64,000 bases of DNA from Calliopsis andreniformis (taxonomy: Eukaryota; Arthropoda; Insecta; Hymenoptera; Andrenidae): assembly GCF_051401765.1 (NCBI RefSeq), contig NW_027480567.1:248001-312000 (forward strand). The letters run 5' to 3'. Every line of letters starts with the position of its first letter. The stretch's first letter is position 1. This document shows positions 51,501 through 63,670 of the stretch, one piece after another. Below the pieces are notes generated by a model. The model saw nothing but the letters and a program-made list of their open reading frames with translations. It made no database searches and was not told where the DNA came from. Made by a program: the position numbers and the translations under genes.

Positions 51501-53780
51501 CCATAGCCTTAGCAGATATAGCCATAGCCGTAGCAGCCATAGGCATAGCCATAGCCATAGCAATAGCAGCAACAGCCATAGCCATAGCAGCCATAGCAGC
51601 CATAGCCATTGCCATAGCAGCCATAGCCGTAGCCATAGCACGCATAGCGACAGCCATAGCAACCGTGGCCATAGCCATAGGAGCCATATCCATAGCCATA
51701 GCCTTAGCAGCCATAGTCACAGCCATAGCAGCCCTAGCCATAGCCATAGCAGCCATTGCCTTAGCTATACCAGCCATAGGCATAGCAGCCATAGCCATAT
51801 CAGCCATAGCCATAACCATAGCCTTAGCAGCCATAGCCATAGCCATAGCATCCATAGCCATAGCCATAGCCATAGCAGCCATAGCTATAACCACAGCAGC
51901 CATAGTCATAGCTGCCATAGCAATAGCCATAGCCATAGCAGCCATAGTCATTGCCACAGCCACAGCAGCCAATGCAATAGCCGTAGCAGCTATAGCCATA
52001 GCCGTAGCAGCCACAGCCATAGCTATACCAGCCATAGACATAGCAGCCATAGCCATAGCCATAGCTGCCATAGTCATAGCCATAGCCATAACAGCCTTAG
52101 CCACAGCCATAGAAGCCATTGTCATAGCAATAGCAGCCATAGACATAGCCATAGCCATAGCCACAGCAGCAAATGCCATAGCCTTAGCAGATATAGCCAT
52201 AGCCGTAGCAGCCATAGCCATAGCTATACCAGCCATAGAAATAGCAGCCATAGCCATAGCCATAGCTGCCATAGTCATAGCCATAGCCATAGCATCCATA
52301 GCCATAGCCATAGCATGCATAGCGACAGCCATAGCAACCGTGGCAATAGCCATAACAGCCACAGCCATAGCCATAGCCATTGCCATCGCAGCAATAGCAA
52401 TAGCCATAGCAGCCATAGTCATAGCATTAGCAGCCATAGCCATAGCCATAGCCATAGCCGTAGCCATAGCAGCAATAGCAATAGCCATAGCAGCCATAAC
52501 AGCCATAGCTATATCCATAGCAGCCGTAGCCATAGCCACAGCCATAGCAGACATAGACATAGCCATAGCCACAGTAGCCAATGCCATAGCCATAGCAGAT
52601 ATAGCCATAGCCGTAGCAGCCATACGCATAGCTATACCAGACATAGACGTAGCATCCATAGCCGTAGGCATTACAGTCATTGTCATAGCCATAGCCATAG
52701 CCACAGCAGCCAATGCCATAGCCACAGCAGCCATAGCCATAGCCACAGCCATAGCAGCCATAGACATAGCCATAGCAGCCATAGCCATAGCCATAGCAGA
52801 CACAGCCATAACCATAGCAGGCATAGCCTTATCCATAGGAGCCATAGCCGTAGCCAAAGCATTAGCAGCCATGGCCATAACTATAGCAGCCATTGCCATA
52901 GCAGCCATAGGCATAGCCATAGCAGCCATAGCCAATGCCATAGCCAGAGCAGCCATAGCCATAGCCACAGCCATAGCAGCCATAGACATAGCCATAGCAG
53001 CCATAGCCATAGCAATAGCACGCATAGCGATAGCCATAGCAGCCGCAGCCATATCCATGTCATCCATAGCCATAGCCAAAGCATCCATAGCCATTGCCAT
53101 AGCATCCATAGCCATAGCCATAGCAGCCATAGCCATAGGCATAGCAGCCATCGCCATAGCCATAGCCATAGCAGTTATAGCCATAGCCGTAGCAGCCATA
53201 GGCATAGCAATACCAGCCATAGATATAGCAGCCATAGCCGTAGGCATTGCAGCCATTGTCATAGCCATAGCCATAGCCACAGCAGCCAATGCCATAGCCT
53301 TAGCAGATATAGCCATAGCCGTAGCAGCCATAGGCATAGCCATAGCCATAGCAATAGCAGCAACAGCCATAGCCATAGCAGCCATAGCAGCCATAGCCAT
53401 TGCCATAGCAGCCATAGCCGTAGCCATAGCACGCATAGCGACAGCCATAGCAACCGTGGCCATAGCCATAGGAGCCATATCCATAGCCATAGCCTTAGCA
53501 GCCATAGTCACAGCCATAGCAGCCCTAGCCATAGCCATAGCAGCCATTGCCTTAGCTATACCAGCCATAGGCATAGCAGCCATAGCCATATCAGCCATAG
53601 CCATAACCATAGCCTTAGCAGCCATAGCCATAGCCATAGCATCCATAGCCATAGCCATAGCCATAGCAGCCATAGCTATAACCACAGCAGCCATAGTCAT
53701 AGCTGCCATAGCAATAGCCATAGCCATAGCAGCCATAGTCATTGCCACAGCCACAGCAGCCAATGCAATAGCCGTAGCAG
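48555..53780 (+). repeat. Higher-order repeat, 1,791-bp unit, 2 full and 1 partial copies
   Basis: The landmark ATAGACATAGCCATAGCC followed by GCAGCAAATGCC occurs at 48,559, 50,350 and 52,141, exactly 1,791 apart. GCATGCATAGCGACAGCC also recurs at that spacing (48,731; 50,522; 52,313 approximately). Units run about 48,555-50,345, 50,346-52,136 and 52,137-53,780; the last lacks about 150 bases. Small differences include CCATAGCCATGTC in unit 1 against CCATATCCATGTC in units 2 and 3, so units 2 and 3 are closest to each other. The same sequence occurs once at 22.6-24.4 and 40.7-42.6 kb, and only here in tandem. Confidence 0.92.
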
Positions 53781-53885
53781 CCATAGCTATAACCACAGCA
53801 GCCATAGTCATAGCTGCCATAGCAATAGCCATAGCCATAGCAGCCATAGTCATTGCCACAGCCACAGCAGCCAATGCCATAGCCA
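53660..53885 (+). repeat. 111-bp tandem doubling at the end of the 1,791-bp HOR
   Basis: CATAGCTATAACCACAGC is found at 53,671 and 53,782, each followed by GTCATAGCTGCCATAGC and ATTGCCACAGCCACAGCAGC. The second copy sits at the exact point where the third HOR unit breaks off, so the doubling marks the array edge. Confidence 0.82.
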
Positions 53886-54712
53886 TAGCAGCCATAGCCA
53901 TAGCAGTAGCACGCATAGCGATAGCCATAGCAGCCGCAGCCATAGCCATGTCATCCATAGCCGTAGTCAAAGCATCCATAGCGATTGACATAGCATCCAT
54001 AGCCATAGCCATAGCAGCCATAGCCATAGGCATAGCAGCCATCGCCATAGCCATAGCAGCCATAGCCAGAGCCATAGCAGCCATAGCCATAGCCATAGCA
54101 CGCATAGCGACAGCCATAGCTGCCGTAGCCATAGCCATAGCAGCCATAGCCATAGCCATATCAGCCATAGCCATAGCCAAAGCATCCATACCCATAGCCA
54201 TTGCAGCTATAGCCATAGCCATATCAGACATAGCCATAGCTATAGCGGCCATATCCAAAGCAGCCATAGCCATAGCCATAGCAGCCATAGCCATAGTCAT
54301 AGCAGCCATAGCCATAGTAATAGCACGCATACCGATAGCCATAGCAGCCGCAGCCATAGCCATAGCGGCCATAGCCGTAGCCATTGCAGCCATAACGATA
54401 GCCATAGCAGCCGTAGCCATAGCCATAGCCGCCATAGCCATAGCCATAGCCATAGCAGCCATAGCCATAGCCATAGCTATAGCAGACATGGCCATAGCCA
54501 CAGCCATAGCAGACTTAGCCATAGCCGCAGCAGCCGCAGCCATAGCCATAGCCATTGCAGCCATAGCGACAGCCACAGCAGCCACAGCATCCATAGCCAC
54601 AGCAGCCATAGTCGTAGCTATAGCAGTCGTAGCCATAGCTAACGCAGACATAGCAATAGCCATAGCAGCCATAGCAGCCATAGCCATAGCCATAGCAGCC
54701 ATAGCCATAGCC

Positions 54713-54899
54713 ATAGCACGCATAGCGACTGCCATAGCAGCCGTAGCCATAGCCATAGCAGATAGACGCAATAGCTACAGCAACCATAGACTTAGCCATC
54801 GCTGGCATAGCCATAGCCATAGCCAAAGTAGCCATAGCCACAGCCATAGCTGCAATAGCCATAGCCATAGCCATAGCCATAGCAGCCATAGCCATAGCC
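54713..54899 (+). repeat. 187-base phase-breaking insertion
   Basis: In the HOR, GCAGACATAGCAATAGCC and the next ATATCAGCCATAGTC lie 71 bases apart (28,032 to 28,103). Here the same landmarks are 258 apart (54,642 to 54,900). The added 187 bases are 3x62+1, which accounts for the only +1 phase shift seen in the window. The inserted sequence is still of this repeat family but is the most altered stretch I see, with GATAGACGCAATAGCTACAG, CATAGACTTAGCC and CATCGCTGGCATAGCC at 54,763-54,815. Confidence 0.75.
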
Positions 54900-55150
54900 A
54901 TATCAGCCATAGTCATAGCCATATCCATAGCAGCAATAGTCATAGCCATAGCAGCCCTAGCAGCCATAGCCATAGCCATAGCAGTCATAGCCATAGCCAT
55001 AGCAGTACCCATAGCAGCAATAGCCATAGCCATAGCAGCCATAGCAGCCATAGTCATAGCCATAGCAGCCATAGCCATAGCAATAGCACGCATAGCGATA
55101 GCCATAGCAGGCGCACCCATAGCCATAGCAGCCGTAGCCATAGCCATAGC

Positions 55151-55366
55151 AGCCACAGCCATAGCCATAGCAGCCGTGGCCATAGCCATAGCAGCCATAG
55201 CCGTAGCCATCGCAGGCATAGCCATATCCATAGCCATAGCCATAGCCATAGCCATAGCAGCCACAGCCATAGCCATAGCAGCCGTGGCCATAGCCATAGC
55301 AGCCATAGCCGTAGCCATCGCAGGCATAGCCATATCCATAGCCATAGCCATAGCCATAGCTGCAAT
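55151..55366 (+). repeat. 108-bp tandem doubling
   Basis: AGCCACAGCCATAGCC with GCAGCCGTGGCCATAGCC, CCATCGCAGGCATAGCC and CATATCCATAGCC occurs at 55,151 and again at 55,259. A third, single version lies near 59,888-59,980 with CATCTCAGGC in place of CATCGCAGGC. Confidence 0.82.
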
Positions 55367-58300
55367 AGCAACAGCCATAGCAGCCATAGCAGCCATAGCT
55401 ATAGCCATAGCAGCCATAGCCATAGCCATAGCACGCATAGCGACTGCCACAGCAGCCGTAGCCATAGCCATAGCAGCCGTAGCCATAGCCGTAGCAGCCA
55501 TAGTCATAACCATAGCAGCGATAGCCATAGCCATAGCAGCCATAGCCATAGCCACAGCAGCCATCGCCACTTCCATAGCAGCCATAGCCATATCCATAGG
55601 AGCCATAGCCTTAGCCATAGCCTTAGCAGCCATAGTAATAGCCATAGCAGCCTTAGCCATAGCCATAGCAGACATAGCCATAGCCATAGCAGCCACAGCG
55701 ATAGCCATGGCAGCCGTAGCCATTGCCATAGCCATAGCAGCCATAGCTATATCCATAGCAGCCATAGCCATAGCCATAGCCATAGCAGCCATAGACACAG
55801 CCATAGCACGCATAGCCATAGCCATAGCAGCCATAGCCATAGCCACAGCAGCCATCGCCACGGCCATAGCAGCCATAGCCATATCCGTAGGAGCCATAGC
55901 CTTAGCCATAGCCTTAGCAGCCATAGTAATAGCCATAGCAGCCATAGCCATAGCCATAGCAGACATAGCCATAGCCATAGCAGCCACAGCGATAGCCATG
56001 GCAGCCGTAGCCATTGCCATAGCCATAGCAGCCATAGCTATATCCATGGCAGCCATAGCCATAGCCATAGCCATAGCAGCCATAGACAAAGCCATAGCAC
56101 GCATGGCGACAGCCATAGCAACTGTGGCCATAGCCATAACAGCCACAGCCATAGCCATATCAGCCATAGCCATATCAGCCATAGCCATAGCCATTGCCAT
56201 AGCAGCAATAGCCAGAGCCATAGCAGCCATAGCCATAGCCATAGCAGCAATAGCAATAGCCATAGCAGCCATAGCAGCCATAGCAGCCATAGCTATATCC
56301 ATAGCTGCCATAGCCATAGCCACAGCCACAGCAGCCATAAACATAGCCATAGCCACAGTAGCCAATGCCATAGCCATTGCAGTTATAGTCATAGCCGTAG
56401 CAGCCATACGCATAGCTATACCAGCCATAGACGTAGCAGCCATAGCCGTAGGCATTGCAGCCATTGTCATAGCCATAGCCATAGCCACAGCAGCCAATGC
56501 CATAGCCTTAGCAGATATAGCCATAGCCGTAACAGTCATAGCAGCCATAGCCATAGCCATAGCAGCCATATCCGTAGCCATAGCACGCATAGCGACAGCC
56601 ATAGCAACCGTGGCCATAGCCATAGGTGCCATAGCCATAGCCATCGCCATAGCAGCAATAGCAATAGCCATAGCAGCCATAGCAGCCATAGCCATAGCCA
56701 TAGCAGCCATGGCCATAGCCATAGCCGTCACAGCGATAGCCATTGCAGCCGTAGCCATAGCCATAGCAGCTATAGCCATAAGCATAGTGTCCATAGCCAT
56801 AGCCATAGCCATAGCAGCCATAGCAGCCATAGCCATAGCCATAGCAGCCATAGCCATAGCCATAGCACGCATAGCGATAGCCATAGCAGCCATAGCCATA
56901 GCCATAGCAGCCATAGCTGTAGCCTTAGCACGCATAGCGATAGCCATTGCAGCCGTAGCCATAGCCATAGCAGCCATAGCCATAGCCCTAGCAGCCATGG
57001 CCACAGCCATAGCCAGAGCAGCCATAGCCATAGCCATAGTCATAGCAGCTATAGCCATACCCAAAGCAGCCATAGCCATTGCCATAGCAGCCAGAGCCAT
57101 AGCCATAGCAGCTATAGCCATAACCATAGTAGCCATAGCCATAGCCATAGCCATAGCAGCCATAGCACCCATAGCCATAGCCACAGCAGCCATAGCCATA
57201 GCCATAGCACGCATAGCGATAGCCATAGCAGCCATAGCCATAGCCATAGCAGCTATAGCCAAACCCGAAACAACCATAGCCATTGCCATAGCAGCCAGAG
57301 CCATAGCCATAGCAGCTATAGCCATAACCATAGTAGCCATAGCCTTAGCCATAGCCATAGCAGCCATAGCAGCAATAGCCATAGCCATAGCAGCCATAGC
57401 CATAGCTATAGCACGCATAGCGATAGCCATAGCAGCCATAGCCATAGCCATAGCAGCCATAGACATAGCCATAGCACGCATAGCGACAGCCATAGCAACC
57501 GTGGCCATAGCCATAACAGCCACAGCCATAGCCATATCAGCCATAGCCATAGCCATTGCCATAGCAGCAATAGCCAGAGCCATAGCAGCCATAGCCATAG
57601 CCATTGCAGCCATAGCCATAGCCACAGCACGCATAACGACAGCCACAGCAGCCGTAGCCATATCCATAGCAGCCATAGCCATAGCCATATCAGCCATAGC
57701 CATAGCCATAGCAGCAATAGCAATAGCCATAGCAGCCATAGCAGCCATAGCAGCCATAGCTATATCCATAGCTGCCATAGCCATAGCCACAGCCACAGCA
57801 GCCATAAACATAGCCATAGCCACAGTAGCCAATGCCATAGCCATAGCAGTTATAGCCATAGCCGCAGCAGCCATAGGAATAGCAATACCAGCAATAGACA
57901 TAGCAGCCATAGCCATAGCCATAGCAGCTATTGCCATAGCCATAGCCATAGCCACAGCAGGCAATGCCATAGCCATAGCAGTTATAGCCATAGCCGTAGC
58001 AGCCATACGCATAGCTATACCAGCCATAGACGTAACAGCCATAGCCGTAGGCATTGCAGCCAGTGTCATAGCCATAGCCATAGCCACAGCAGCCAATGCC
58101 ATTGCCTTAGCAGATATAGCCATAGCCGTAACAGTCATAGCAGCCATAGCCATAGCCATAGCAGCCATAGCCGTAGCCATAGCACGCATAGCGACAGCCA
58201 TAGCAACCGTGGCCATAGCCATAGGAGCCATAGCCATAGCCATAGCCTTAGCAGCCATAGTCATAGCCATAGCAGCTATAGTCATACCCAAAGCATCCAG

Positions 58301-61125
58301 AGCCATAGCCATAGCAGCTATAGCCATACCCAAAGCAGCCATAGCCATAGCCATAGCAGTCATAGCGATAGCCATAGCAGCCGTAGTCATAGCCATAGCC
58401 GTCATAGCGATAGCCATTGCAGCCGTAGCCATAGCCATAGCAGCCATAGCCATAGCCCTAGCAGCCATGGCCACAGCCATAGCCAGAGCAGCCATAGCCA
58501 TAGCCATTGCCATAGCAGCAATAGCCAGAGCCATAGCAGCCATAGCCATAGCCATTGCAGCCATAGCCATTGCCACAGCACGCATAACGACAGCCACAGC
58601 AGCCGTAGCCATATCCATAGCAGCCATAGCCATAGCCATAGTCATGGCAGCCATAGCCATAGCCATAGCAGCCAAAGCCATAGCCATAGAAGCCATAGCC
58701 ATAACCATAGCCATAGCCTTAGCAGGAATAGCCAAAATGATAGCAGCCATAGCAGCCATAGCCATAGCAATAGCAGCCATAGCCATAGCCATAGCACGCA
58801 TAGCGATAGCCATAGCAGCCGTAGCCATAGCCATAGCAGCGATAGACATAGCTATATCAGCCATAGCCGTAGCCATAGCCGTAGCCATAGCATCCATAGC
58901 CATAGCCACAGCAGCGGTAGCCATAGCCATAGCCTTAGCAGCCATAGCCATAGCCGTAGTAGCTATAGCAATATCCATAGCAGACATAGCCACAGCCGTA
59001 GCACGCATTGCGATAGCCATAGCAGCCATAACCATAGCCAGAGCAGCCATAGCAATAGCCATAGCAGCAACAGCCATATTCATAGCAGCCATTGCCATGG
59101 CCATAGCAGACATAGCCATAGCCATAACAGCCATAGTCATAGCCATAGTAGCCATAGCCATGGCAGCCGCTGCATTAGCCACAGCAGCCATAGCCATAGC
59201 CACAGTCATAGCAGCCATAGCCATAGCCATAGCAGCCATAGTCTTAGCAGCCATAGCCATAGCCATAGCAGCCATTGTCAAAGCCATAGCCATAGCCACA
59301 GCAGGCATAGCCATAGCCAGAGCAGACATAGCCATAGCCATAGCCACAGCAGCCAATGCCATAGCCATGGCAGTTATAGCCATAGCCGTAGCAGCCATAC
59401 GCATAGCTATACTGGCCATAGACGTAGCAGCCATAGCCATAGCCATAGGAGCCATAGCTATATCCATTGCAGCAATAGCCACAGCCATAGCCATAGCAGG
59501 CATTGACATAGCCATAGCAGCCATAGCCATAGCCACCGCCATAGCAGACATAGTCATAGCCATGGCAGCCATAGCCATAGCCATAGCTATAACAGCCATA
59601 GCCATAGCCACCGCCATAGCAGACATAGTCATAGCCACAGCAGCCGCAGCCATAGTCAATGCATTAGCAGCCATAGCCACAGCCATAGCAGACATAGCCA
59701 TAGCCGTAGCATCCGCAGCCATAGCCATAGCCATTGCAGCCATAGCGATAGCCACAGCAGCCACAGCATCCATAGCCACAGCAGCCATAGTCGTAGCTAT
59801 AGCAGCCATAGCCATAGCAATAGCACGCATAGCGATAGCCATAGCAGGCGCAGCCATAGCCATAGCAGCCGTAGCCATAGCCTTAGCAGCCACAGCCATA
59901 GCCATAGCAGCCGTAGCCATAGCCATAGCAGCCATAGCCGTAGCCATCTCAGGCATAGCCATATCCATAGCCATAGCCATAGCCATAGCAGCAATAGCAA
60001 TAGCCATAGCAGCCATAGCAGCCATAGCTATAGCCATAGCAGCCATAGCCATAGCCATAGCACGCATAGCGTCTGCCACAGCAGCCGTAGCCATAGCCAT
60101 AGCAGCCGTAGCCATAGCCGTAGCAGCCATAGTCATAGCCATAGCAGCCATAGCCATAGCCATAGCAGACATAGCCATAGCCACAGCATCCATCGCCACG
60201 GCCATAGCAGCCATAGCCATATCCACAGGAGCCATAGCCATAGCCATAGCCTTAGCAGCCATAGTAATAGCCATAGCAGCCATAGCCATAGCTATAGCAG
60301 ACATAGCCATAGCCACAGCAGCCACAGCGATAGCCATGGCAGCCGTAGCCATTGCCATAGCCATAGCAGCCATAGCTATATCCATAGCAGCCATAGCCAT
60401 AGCCATAGCCATAGCAGCCATAGACATAGCCATAGCACGCATAGCGACAGCCATAGCAACCGTGGTCATAGCCATAACAGCCACAGCCATAGCCATATCA
60501 GCCATAGCCATAGCCATTGCCATAGCAGCAATAGCCAGAGCCATAGCAGCCATAGCCATAGCCGTTGCAGCCATAGCCATAGACACAGAACGCATAACGA
60601 CAGCCACAGCAGCCGTAGCCATATCCATAGCAGCCATAGCCATAGCCATATCAGCCATAGCCATAGCCACAGCAGCAATAGCAATAGCCATAGCAGCCAT
60701 AGCAGCCATAGCAGCCATAGATATATCCATAGCAGCCATAGCCATAGCCACAGCCACAGCAGCCATAAACATAGCCATAGCCACAGCAGCCAATGCAATA
60801 GCCTTAGCAGATATAGCCATAGCCGTAACAGTCATAGCAGCCATAGCCATAGCCATAGCAGCCATAGCGGTAGCCATAGCACGCATAGCGACAGCCATAG
60901 CAACCGTGGCCACAGCCATAGGAGCCATAGCCATAGCCATAGCCTTAGCAGCCATAGTCATAGCCATAGCAGCTATAGCCATACCCAAAGCATCCAGAGC
61001 CATAGCCATAGCAACTATAGCCATACCCAAAGCAGCCAAAGCCATAGCCATAGCAGTTATAGCGATAGCCATAGCAGCCGTAGTCATAGCCATAGCCGTC
61101 ATAGCGATAGCCATTGTAGCCGTAG

Positions 61126-62008
61126 CCATAGCCATAGCAGCCATAGCCATAGCCCTAGCAGCCATGGCCACAGCCATAGCCAGAGCAGCCATAGCCATAG
61201 CCATAGCAGCTATAGCCATAGCCATAGCAGCTACAGCCATACCCAAAGCAGCCACAGCCATTGCCATAGCAGCCAGAGCCATAGCCATAGCAGCTATAGC
61301 CATAACCATAGTAGCCATAGCCATAGCCATACCAATAGCAGCCATAGCAGCCATAGCCATAGCCATAGCAGCCATAGCCATAGCCATAGCACGCATAGCG
61401 ATAACCATAGCAGCCATAGCCATAGCCATAGCAGCCATGGCCATAGCCATAGCTGTCATAGCGATAGCCATTGCAGCCGTAGCCATAGCCATAGCCCTAG
61501 CAGCCATGGCCACAGCCATAGCCAGAACAGCCATAGCCATAGCCATAGCAGCTATAGCCATAGCCATAGCAGCCATAGCCATAGCCCTAGCAGCCATGGC
61601 CACAGCCATAGCCAGAGCAGCCATAGCCATAGCCATAGCAGCTATAGCCATAGCCATAGCAGCTACAGCCATACCCAAAGCAGCCACAGCCATTGCCATA
61701 GCAGCCAGAGCCATAGCCATAGCAGCTATAGCCATAACCATAGTAGCCATAGCCATAGCCATACCAATAGCAGCCATAGCAGCCATAGCCATAGCCATAG
61801 CAGCCATAGCCATAGCCATAGCACGCATAGCGATAACCATAGCAGCCATAGCCATAGCCATAGCAGCCATGGCCATAGCCATAGCTGTCATAGCGATAGC
61901 CATTGCAGCCGTAGCCATAGCCATAGCCCTAGCAGCCATGGCCACAGCCATAGCCAGAACAGCCATAGCCATAGCCATAGCAGCTATAGCCATAGCCATA
62001 GCAGCCAT
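61126..62008 (+). repeat. 432-bp tandem duplication (two units)
   Basis: CCATAGCCATAGCCCTAGCAG starts at 61,141 and 61,573, and GCTACAGCCATACCCAAAGC at 61,229 and 61,661. Each unit has a second GCCCTAGCAGCCATGGCC in which CAGAGCAGCC becomes CAGAACAGCC (61,514 and 61,946). A related single segment lies at 62,690-62,950. Confidence 0.88.
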
Positions 62009-62044
62009 AGTCATAGCATTAGCAGCCATAGCCACAGCAGCCAT

Positions 62045-62374
62045 AGCCACAGCCGTAGCAGGCATAGCCATAGCAGCCGGAGCCGTAGCTATAGCAGCTG
62101 TAGCCATAGCCAAAGCAGCCATAGCCATAGCCATAGCAGCCATAGCCATGGCCATAGAAGCCATAGCCATAGCCATAGCCATAGCCATAGCCTTAGCAGC
62201 AATAGCCATAGCCATGGCAGCCCTAGCAGCCATAGCCATAGCCATAGCAGCCATAGCCATAGCCACAGCAGCCATAGCCATAGCCATAGCAGCCATTTCA
62301 TAGCCATAGCCATAGTAACAGCAGCGATAGCCATAGCCAGAGCAGACATAGCCATAGCCATAGCCACAGCAGCC
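62045..62374 (+). repeat. 330-bp block, copy 1 (spacing 1,626)
   Basis: The block contains CCACAGCCGTAGCAGGC, GCAGCCGGAGCCGTAGC and a phase-breaking CAGCCATTTCATAGCC at 62,291, then CATAGTAACAGCAGCG. It recurs at 63,671 to the window end. The shared phase break is older than the duplication. Confidence 0.85.
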
Positions 62375-63139
62375 AATGCCACAGCCACAGCAGTTATAGC
62401 CATAGCCGTAGCAGCCATAGGCATAGCTATACCAGCCATAGACATAGAAGCCATTGCCATGGACATTGCAGCCATAGCCATAGCCATAGCAGCCGGAGCC
62501 ATAGCCATAGCAGCTATAGCCATACCCAAAGCAGCAATAGCCACAGCCATAGCAGCCATAGGCATAGCTATAGGAATCATAGCCATAGCAATAGCACGCA
62601 TAGCGATAGACATAGCAGCCGTAGTCATTGCCATAGCCGTCATAGCGATAGCCATTGCAGCCGTAGCCATAGCCATAGCAGCCATAGCCATAGCCCTAGC
62701 CGCCACGGCCACAGCCATAGCCAGAGCAGCCATAGCCATAGCCATAGCAGCCATAGCCATAGCCATAGCAGCTACAGCCATACCCAAAGCAGCCACAGCC
62801 ATTGCCATAGCAGCGAGAGCCATAGCCATAGCAGCTATAGCCATAACCATAGTAGCCATAGCCATAGCCATAGCCATAGCAGCCATAGCAGCCATAGCCA
62901 TAGCCATAGCAGCCATAGCCATAGCCATAGCACGCATAGCGATAACCATAGCAGCCATAGCCATAGCCATAGCAGCCATAGACATAGCAGTAATAGCCAT
63001 GGCCATAGCAGCCATAGCAGCCACAGCCATAGCCATTGTAGCCACAGCCAGAGCTATTTCTGCCATAGCCATCGCCATAGACACAGCAGCTATAGCCATA
63101 GCCATAGCAGCCATAGCCAGAGCCATAGGAGCCATATCC

Positions 63140-63295
63140 ATTGCCATAGCCTAGCCGTAGCAACAACAGCCATAGCCATAGCAGCCGAAGCAGTCATAGC
63201 CATAGCCATAGTAGCCATAGCCATAGCCACAGCAGCCATGGGCATAGCCATAGCCATAGTAGCCATAGCCATAGGTATAGCTGTACCAGCCAAAA
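63140..63295 (+). other. Two nearby one-base phase losses
   Basis: GCCTAGCCGTAGC at 63,148 and CCAAAACAAAGCC at 63,280-63,293 each drop one base relative to the triplet rhythm. The stretch between also has CAACAACAGCC and ATAGGTATAGCTGTACC, making it one of the less regular parts of the array. Confidence 0.75.
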
Positions 63296-63670
63296 CAAAG
63301 CCACAGCCATAGCAGACACTGCCACAGCCGTAGCAGCCATAGCCATAGCCATAGCAGCCATAGCCATAGCCATAGCCATAGTAGCCATAGCCACAGCCAT
63401 AGCAGCCGTAGCAATAGCCATAGCCGTCATAGCGATAGCCATTGCAGCCGTAGGCATAGCCATAGCAGCCATAGCCATAGCCCTAGCAGCCACGGCCACA
63501 GCCATAGCCAGAGCAGCCATAGCCATAGCCATAGCAGCCATAGCCACAGCCATAGCAGCTATAGCCATAACCATAGTAGCCATAGCCATAGCCATAGACA
63601 TAGCCATAGCAGCCATGGCCATAGCCATAGCCAGAGCAGCCATAGCCATAGCCATAGCAGCCGTAGCCAT

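Larger units (their letters stand above)
16200..55950 (+). repeat. Domain 2 of the array, rich in higher-order repeats
   Basis: This domain uses variants that are rare or absent in domain 1: CACGCATAGCGATAGCC, CCATGTCATCCATAGCC, CCAAAGCATCC, GCATAGCCTTATCCATAGG, GCGATATTCATAGCC and GCGATATACACAGC. It holds all the regular higher-order repeats. Triplet phase is unbroken from about 16,161 to 54,712. Single in-frame ATA-to-TAA or TCA-to-TAA changes near 18,642 and 25,691 break the Ala-Ile frame without shifting phase. The far edge near 55.95 kb is where HOR-related sequence gives way to domain 1-like variants. Confidence 0.7.
54060..55950 (+). repeat. Broken HOR-related segment at the end of domain 2
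   Basis: The two parts at 54,060-54,712 and 54,899-55,950 follow the order of the 2,685-bp unit from about 27,465 to 28,810, including GCACGCATACCG, GCAGACTTAGCC, GCAGGCGCACCC and CCATCGCCACTTCC. They are separated by a 187-base insertion. This second part also has a 108-base tandem doubling at 55,151-55,366. Confidence 0.75.

Noticed and set aside
18643..54771. Minus-strand open frame of about 12,000 codons, Met-Ala repeats
   Set aside because: ATG and GCT are at least two changes from any stop, so such a frame stays open without selection as long as phase is kept. It has no ordinary protein region, its start is arbitrary, and other frames on both strands are open over the same bases.
54713..54899. 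Transposon insertion
   Set aside because: The 187 bases are still recognisable monomers with no terminal repeats or coding capacity, so an insertion from within the satellite is more likely.
26378..59506. Plus-strand open frame of about 11,000 codons, Ala-Ile then Ser-His
   Set aside because: The residue pattern changes from Ala-Ile to Ser-His at the 187-base insertion, which shows that the frame simply runs through a phase change. Half of its codons in the first part are ATA, a codon many genomes use rarely. No domain or signal is seen.
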